A stretch of DNA of 64,000 bases from the NCBI RefSeq assembly GCF_001703635.1, contig NZ_LQZT01000034.1, positions 222,753 through 286,752 of the forward strand, written 5' to 3'. Below are positions 59,169 through 64,000 of the stretch, piece by piece; position 1 is the first letter of the stretch, and every line of letters begins with the position of its first letter. The position numbers and the translations under genes are program-made. The stretch is from Parahoeflea olei (GTDB lineage Bacteria; Pseudomonadota; Alphaproteobacteria; Rhizobiales; Rhizobiaceae). Below the pieces are notes generated by a model. It did no database searches. It saw only the letters and a program-made list of their open reading frames with translations, and was not told the origin of the DNA.

Positions 59169-60824
59169 TCAGGCGACCGGCGGATAGAGAAGGTCGACGA
59201 TCTGGCGCGCGTCGAAGCGGGCGTCGAGCATGCCGTAGGTGGAGCGCCAGGCGCCGCCGAGCCGGGTCTCGACAAAGGCTTCCGCCACATGGCCGGCGCC
59301 GAGCCGGGTCAGTTCCGCGGCGGCGGCGGCAAGCGCCAGCTGCTCGGTCAGGAGCCGCGCCGCGCCCTCGTCGCGTTCGGCCACCGCCATGCAGGCGCGC
59401 AGCACGTCGACGGTGCGCGGGCCGGCGCCCCCCAGATCGGCATTGATGCTTTCGAGCGCCACCTCGCACAGGTCGCGGCCGCGGGTCAGGACCCTGAGCA
59501 CATCGAGCGCCATGACATTGCCCGAGCCTTCCCAGATCGCGTTGACCGGCGCCTCGCGGTAGTGGCGCGCGATCGCGCGCTCCTCGACATAACCGTTGCC
59601 GCCGAGACACTCCATCACCTCGTAGATGACGGAAGGCGCGATCTTGCAGCACCAGTATTTGACCACCGGGGTCATCAGCCGGGCGATGGCGGCTTCGGCG
59701 GGATTGTCGCGCGCGAGATCGAAGGCACGGGCAAGCCGCATCGACAGCGCGGTGGCGGCGGCAGTCTCGAGCGCGAGATCGGCAAGCACCCGGATCATCA
59801 GCGGCTGGTCGATCAGCAATTGTCCGAACACCCGGCGGTGGCGGCAGTGATGCACCGCTTCGGCCAGGCTCGCGCGCATCATGCCCGACGAGGCGAGCGC
59901 GCAGTCGAGCCGCGTCATCGTCACCATGTCGAGAATGGTGCGAATGCCCTCGCCCTCCCCGCCGAGCCGGAAGCCGAAGGTGTTGTCGAACTCGACCTCG
60001 GCGGAGGCATTGGACCGGTTGCCGAGCTTGTCCTTGAGCCGTTGCAGCCTGAGGCCGTTGAGGCTGCCGTCCTCGAGGATGCGCGGCACCAGGAAGCAGC
60101 TGAGCTCACCCTCGTCCGTGCCGGTCCTGGCAAGCATCACGAAGGCGTCCGACATCGGCGCCGACATGAACCACTTGTGCCCCGACAGCCGGTAGACGCC
60201 TTCGCCGACGCGTTCGGCCGTGCTCACATTGGCGCGCACATCGGTGCCGCCCTGCTTCTCGGTCATGCCCATGCCGATGGTCACGCCGGATTTCTGCATC
60301 GCCGGGCGATGGCTCGAATCGTAGCGGCGCGAGACGATCTGCGGCGCCCAGGCCTTCTCGATGCGCGGCGAAGCCATGATCGCGGCAATCGAAGCGTTGG
60401 TCATGGTCAGCGGGCACAGGTGCCCGCATTCGAGCCCGGCGGTCAGATAGAACCGGATGGCGCGGGCCTGGTGGGCGAGCCCCTTCTCCTCGCGGCGGCC
60501 TTCCCAGACCGAGCCCTGAAGCCCGGCAGCGACGGAGCGGCGCATCAGCGCATGCCAGCTCGGATGGAAATCCACCTGGTCGATGCGGTTGCCAGAGGCG
60601 TCGTGGGTCTTGAGTTCGGGCACCGCGCGGTTGGCGATGCGCGCGAGATCCTGCGCCTCCGCGGAGGCCACATATTTGCCCACCGTCTCGAAATCGTCCC
60701 GGAGCGCACGCGGCATGTCGGCCGCGATATCCTTCAGCAGCGGATCGGCGCGATAGGCATTGTGCCCGGAATAGGGCGGGCTCTGGTTCTCGGCCTGCGG
60801 GCCAAACGCTTGGATAGGGCTCAT
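59169..60824 (-). CDS. Acyl-CoA dehydrogenase family protein, AidB-like
   Basis: A flavin enzyme of the AidB subgroup, 551 residues, longer than ordinary acyl-CoA dehydrogenases. Visible: FAD/acyl-binding TIGMGMTEKQGGTDVRANVSTAERV, HKWFMSAPMSDAFVMLARTG, YEVMECLGGNGYVEERAIARHYREAPVNAIWEGSGNVMALDVLRVL (with the C-terminal EGSGN of AidB), and LTMTNASIAAIMASPRIEKAWAP in the N-terminal half. E. coli AidB is induced by alkylation stress and binds DNA; most family members have unknown substrates. The ATG at 60824 follows GAGG; another is 36 nt upstream. Divergent from pyrB. Confidence 0.92.
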   Translation of the reverse strand: MSPIQAFGPQAENQSPPYSGHNAYRADPLLKDIAADMPRALRDDFETVGKYVASAEAQDLARIANRAVPELKTHDASGNRIDQVDFHPSWHALMRRSVAAGLQGSVWEGRREEKGLAHQARAIRFYLTAGLECGHLCPLTMTNASIAAIMASPRIEKAWAPQIVSRRYDSSHRPAMQKSGVTIGMGMTEKQGGTDVRANVSTAERVGEGVYRLSGHKWFMSAPMSDAFVMLARTGTDEGELSCFLVPRILEDGSLNGLRLQRLKDKLGNRSNASAEVEFDNTFGFRLGGEGEGIRTILDMVTMTRLDCALASSGMMRASLAEAVHHCRHRRVFGQLLIDQPLMIRVLADLALETAAATALSMRLARAFDLARDNPAEAAIARLMTPVVKYWCCKIAPSVIYEVMECLGGNGYVEERAIARHYREAPVNAIWEGSGNVMALDVLRVLTRGRDLCEVALESINADLGGAGPRTVDVLRACMAVAERDEGAARLLTEQLALAAAAAELTRLGAGHVAEAFVETRLGGAWRSTYGMLDARFDARQIVDLLYPPVA

Positions 60825-60951
60825 CCGTCCTCGCATACAGGGATTCGCATGGTTTTGCATGGGGACAGCGCGGATTTAAGGCCGCGGCCTGCTTGCTCCT
60901 GTCCCGGAACCTTTCTATAGACCCCCCAAGACTGCCGAAGACCTCAATCCC

Positions 60952-61896
60952 ATGGGACGCATGATGTCATTTCCGCACCGCCACCTTCTCGGAATCAAGG
61001 GGCTTTCGGAGCCGGACATCCTCTATCTACTCGATCGCGCCGACGAAGCCGTGCAGATTTCGCGCCGGCGGGACAAGAAGACCTCGACACTGCGCGGCCT
61101 CACCCAGATCAACCTGTTCTTCGAGGCTTCGACCCGTACCCAGGCCTCGTTCGAACTGGCCGGCAAGCGGCTCGGCGCCGACGTGATGAATATGTCGGTG
61201 GCCAATTCGAGCGTCAAGAAGGGCGAGACCCTGATCGATACGGCGATGACGCTCAACGCCATGCACCCGGATGTGCTGGTGGTGCGGCACTCCTCGGCCG
61301 GCGCGGTGGCGCTGCTCGCGCAGAAGGTCGGCTGCCCCGTGATCAATGCCGGCGACGGCGCCCACGAGCACCCGACCCAGGCGCTGCTCGACGCGCTCAC
61401 CATCCGCCGCACCAAGGGCCGGATCGCGCGGCTGACGGTCGCCATCTGCGGCGACGTGCTGCATTCGCGCGTGGCGCGCTCGAACATCATTCTGTTGAAC
61501 CAGCTCGGCGCCCGCGTCCGCGTGATCGCGCCTTCGACGCTGCTGCCCTCGGGCATTGCCGACATGGGCGTCGAGGTGTTCCAGAACATGGAGGACGGGC
61601 TGCGCGACGCCGATGTGGTGATGATGCTGAGGCTCCAGCGCGAACGCATGGCGGGCTCCTTCGTCCCCTCGATCCGCGAATATTTCCGCTATTACGGGCT
61701 CGATGCCCAAAAGCTGCGCGCGGCCAAGGCGGACGCGCTGGTGATGCATCCCGGGCCGATGAATCGCGGCGTCGAGATTGCCTCTGACATCGCCGACGGC
61801 CCGCAAAGCGTGATCGAGATGCAGGTCGAGATGGGGGTGGCGGTGCGCATGGCGGTGATGGAGACGCTGATGCTGTCGGAAGGAAACCACCCATGA
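60952..61896 (+). CDS. pyrB: Aspartate carbamoyltransferase catalytic subunit
   Basis: Second step of pyrimidine synthesis: joins carbamoyl phosphate and aspartate. The 314-residue protein has the carbamoyl-phosphate loop [26 protein letters not shown] and [44 protein letters not shown], and the aspartate loop MLRLQRERM with [13 protein letters not shown]. Complete. Its stop overlaps the start of the dihydroorotase-like gene (ATGA); cotranslation and complex formation are likely. Confidence 0.98.
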   Translation: MGRMMSFPHRHLLGIKGLSEPDILYLLDRADEAVQISRRRDKKTSTLRGLTQINLFFEASTRTQASFELAGKRLGADVMNMSVANSSVKKGETLIDTAMTLNAMHPDVLVVRHSSAGAVALLAQKVGCPVINAGDGAHEHPTQALLDALTIRRTKGRIARLTVAICGDVLHSRVARSNIILLNQLGARVRVIAPSTLLPSGIADMGVEVFQNMEDGLRDADVVMMLRLQRERMAGSFVPSIREYFRYYGLDAQKLRAAKADALVMHPGPMNRGVEIASDIADGPQSVIEMQVEMGVAVRMAVMETLMLSEGNHP

Positions 61897-63170
61897 CGCC
61901 GCGTCTGATCGCCAATGTCCGGATCGTCGACCCGTCCTCGGACCGGGACGAGACCGGAAACATCCTGATCGTCGACGGTCGGATCGAGGCGATCGGCGCA
62001 GATGTGACCGCGCCCGCGGGCTGCGAGATCGAGGACTGTTCCGGCCTGATCGCGGTTCCGGGCCTGGTCGATGCCTGCGTGCATATCGGCGAACCCGGCG
62101 CGGAGCATCGCGAGACCATCGCCTCGGCCAGCCGCGCCGCGGCCAAGGGCGGCGTCACCTCGATCGTGATGATGCCCGACACCGATCCGGTGATCGACGA
62201 CGTGGCGCTGGTCGATTTCGTCGAGCGGCTCGCCCGCGACGAGGCGATCGTGCGCGTTTATCCCGCGGCGGCGCTCACCAAGGGACTGCACGGCGAGGAG
62301 ACGACCGAATTCGGCCTGCTGCTCGAAGCCGGCGCGGTGGTGCTCTCCAACGGCCGCGCAACCGTCGACAATCCGGCGGTGATGCGCCGCGCCATGACCT
62401 ATGCACGCGATTTCGGTGCCGTGGTCGCGGTCGCGACCCAGGACCGGCGATTGGGTGGCGCCGGCGTGATGAACGAGGGCCTGTTCGCAAGCTGGCTCGG
62501 CCTGCCCGGAATCCCCCGCGAGGCCGAGATCATTCCGCTCGAACGCGACCTCAGGCTCGCGGCGCTGACCAAGGCGCGCTACCACGCGATGAGCATTTCG
62601 GTGCCGCAATCGGCCGAGGCGATCCGCGCCGCCAAGGCGAGCGGGCTTTCGGTGACCGCGGGCATTTCGGTCAATCACCTGACGCTCAACGAGACCGACA
62701 TCGGCGAATACCGCACCTTCTTCCGGCTCTCGCCGCCGCTCAGGACCGAGGACGACCGGCGCGCCATGGTGGCGGCCCTGGCCGAAGGCGTGATCGACAT
62801 CATCGTCTCGGCGCACGATCCGCAGGACGTCGATACCAAGCGCCTGCCCTTCGCCGATGCCGAAAACGGCGCGATCGGACTCGAAACGCTGCTTGCGGCT
62901 TCGCTGAGGCTGCACCATTCCGGCGATGTGCCGCTGATGCGCCTGATCGACGCGCTGTCGACCCGGCCCGCGCAGATCCTCGGCCTCGATGCCGGAACGC
63001 TCAAGCCGGGCGCGCGTGCCGACATCGCGCTGATCGACCCGGATTACCCCTGGGTCCTGTCCAAGGACGACATCGTGTCGAAGTCCAAGAACAGCCCGTT
63101 CGAGGACGCGCGTTTTACCGGCAAGGTGTTGCAAACACTGGTTGCAGGTGTCACAGTTCACCGCGCCTGA
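61893..63170 (+). CDS. pyrC: Dihydroorotase-like protein with lost metal ligands (pyrC family)
   Basis: Amidohydrolase-fold protein of 425 residues, placed right after pyrB. Active dihydroorotases have DxHxH after strand 1; here the same place reads [10 protein letters not shown], so the first His is Cys. The His expected before the ED motif is absent ([17 protein letters not shown]), and the usual TDHAPH loop is SAHDPQD. It therefore resembles the inactive pseudo-dihydroorotases that stabilise aspartate carbamoyltransferase, while another gene would supply the activity. Remaining fold motifs, [31 protein letters not shown] and [27 protein letters not shown], are normal for rhizobial PyrC. 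Confidence 0.9.
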   Translation: MTPRLIANVRIVDPSSDRDETGNILIVDGRIEAIGADVTAPAGCEIEDCSGLIAVPGLVDACVHIGEPGAEHRETIASASRAAAKGGVTSIVMMPDTDPVIDDVALVDFVERLARDEAIVRVYPAAALTKGLHGEETTEFGLLLEAGAVVLSNGRATVDNPAVMRRAMTYARDFGAVVAVATQDRRLGGAGVMNEGLFASWLGLPGIPREAEIIPLERDLRLAALTKARYHAMSISVPQSAEAIRAAKASGLSVTAGISVNHLTLNETDIGEYRTFFRLSPPLRTEDDRRAMVAALAEGVIDIIVSAHDPQDVDTKRLPFADAENGAIGLETLLAASLRLHHSGDVPLMRLIDALSTRPAQILGLDAGTLKPGARADIALIDPDYPWVLSKDDIVSKSKNSPFEDARFTGKVLQTLVAGVTVHRA

Positions 63171-63222
63171 CCCCGCGCGTTAGCGCCGGTTCCGCGCAAG
63201 CCCGTTTCAGGAGAAGACCTTC

Positions 63223-63837
63223 GTGCCCGATCTGATCCATTGGACGCTTTCGACGCCGCAAATGCTCGGCGCGCTGCTTGCGGGCTACCTGTGCGGCTCG
63301 ATCCCGTTCGGGCTCATTCTCACGCGCATGGCGGGCCTCGGCGACGTGCGCAAGATCGGCTCGGGCAATATCGGCGCCACCAATGTGCTGCGCACCGGCA
63401 ACAAGAAGATCGCGGCGCTGACGCTGCTCGCCGATGCGCTCAAGGGCACGGTGCCGGTGATCGCGGCGCAGCAGTTGCTCGGCCTCGAAGCGGCGCTGAT
63501 CGCCGGTCTCGGCGCGTTTCTGGGGCATCTCTATCCGGTCTGGCTCAAATTCAAGGGCGGCAAGGGCGTGGCCACCTATCTCGGCGTGCTGCTCGGCCTG
63601 GCGCCGGTGATCGTGCCGGTCTTCGCCGTGGTCTGGCTCGGCATGGCGAAACTGTTCCGCTATTCCTCGCTCGCGGCGCTGACGGCGGCCGTGGCGGTGC
63701 CCGCCGCGCTCTACCTGTTCGGCCGGCCAGAGGTCGGCTCGCTGTTCGTGGTCCTGTCGCTGATCACGATCCTCAAGCATCACGAGAACATCTCGCGGCT
63801 CATCGCCGGCACCGAAGGCCGGATCGGGGACAAGGGC
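63223..63837 (+). CDS. plsY: Glycerol-3-phosphate acyltransferase PlsY
   Basis: Inner-membrane enzyme that transfers acyl groups from acyl phosphate to glycerol-3-phosphate in phospholipid synthesis. About 205 residues in five helices with the motifs [35 protein letters not shown], the phosphate-binding [12 protein letters not shown] and the terminal [22 protein letters not shown] start with AGGAGA upstream; the stop TGA ends at 63840. It lies 52 bp after the pyrC-like gene and overlaps dprA by one base. Confidence 0.97.
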
Positions 63838-63839
63838 TG

Positions 63840-64000
63840 ATGTCCCCCGGCGGCGAAGGGAGACGCGGTGTCATCCTTTCCGACCGCCAGCGGCTCTCCT
63901 GGCTGCGCCTGATCCGCTCCGACAATGTCGGCCCCGCCACCTTCCGGGATCTCATCAATCATTTCGGCTCCGCCGAGGCGGCGATCGAGCAGTTGCCGGA
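63840..64000 (+). CDS. dprA: DNA processing protein DprA, N-terminal part (runs off the window)
   Basis: The 53 visible residues ([53 protein letters not shown] in outline) are the N-terminal SAM-like part of DprA/Smf: [26 protein letters not shown] is the recognisable stretch. DprA loads RecA onto incoming single strands in natural transformation. The ATG overlaps the plsY stop (TGATG). The remainder is outside the window. Confidence 0.9.
   Translation, partial: MSPGGEGRRGVILSDRQRLSWLRLIRSDNVGPATFRDLINHFGSAEAAIEQLP

Overview
High-GC chromosomal DNA of an alphaproteobacterium, most likely Hyphomicrobiales (Rhizobiales). The evidence is gene content and order: tuf / tRNA-Trp / secE / nusG / rplKAJL / rpoBC, an RNase E with a long acidic insertion in its S1 domain, a complex I NDUFA12-type subunit beside a DUF2155 protein and aat, accBC, and pyrB-pyrC-plsY-dprA. 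Genus cannot be set from the sequence. Almost everything is core housekeeping; no CRISPR array, insertion sequence, prophage or rRNA gene was seen.

Region 1 (1-12.0 kb, minus strand): transcription and translation block. It reads tuf, a CatB/Vat-type acetyltransferase, tRNA-Trp, secE, nusG, rplK, rplA, rplJ, rplL, rpoB and the start of rpoC, with hairpins at most junctions. A 119-bp tandem duplication carries a second copy of the tuf 3' end and terminator.

Region 2 (12.0-19.2 kb): probable accessory block. A three-haem cytochrome c stands alone, followed by a minus-strand catabolic set: LysR regulator, TAXI-type TRAP solute receptor, fused TRAP permease (broken by a frameshift) and an enolase-superfamily dehydratase. 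This looks like uptake and breakdown of a sugar acid or related organic acid, probably impaired by the frameshift.

Region 3 (19.4-36 kb): tRNA-Gly, tRNA-Tyr, rlmB, tRNA-Thr; a two-gene operon for an exported caspase-like protease and a cysteine-rich exported partner; nadK; a LysE-family exporter; prfB with a classical +1 programmed frameshift; penicillin-binding protein 1A; an AmiC-type amidase; rne with a long structured leader.

Region 4 (36-37.6 kb): a lower-GC patch with an orphan beta-helix protein, flanked by gene-poor DNA; the best candidate for recent acquisition.

Region 5 (37.6-64 kb): aminotransferase, M48 protease with TPRs, DsbA-like protein, accBC, aat, a long Ala/Pro/Glu-rich OmpA-family protein, DUF2155, NDUFA12, and the gatB and gatCA amidotransferase genes interleaved with GNAT acetyltransferases. 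Then an HU-like protein with a membrane partner, a YjhX-type protein, a small cysteine protein behind an FNR/FixK-like site, a metallo-beta-lactamase-fold hydrolase, ruvX, an AEC carrier, an AidB-like acyl-CoA dehydrogenase, and pyrB with a dihydroorotase-like gene that has lost its metal ligands, plsY and the start of dprA.

No unmistakably new multi-gene system was found. The strongest leads are the periplasmic caspase operon, the pseudo-dihydroorotase, the tuf-tail duplication, the broken TRAP permease and the FNR-like site.
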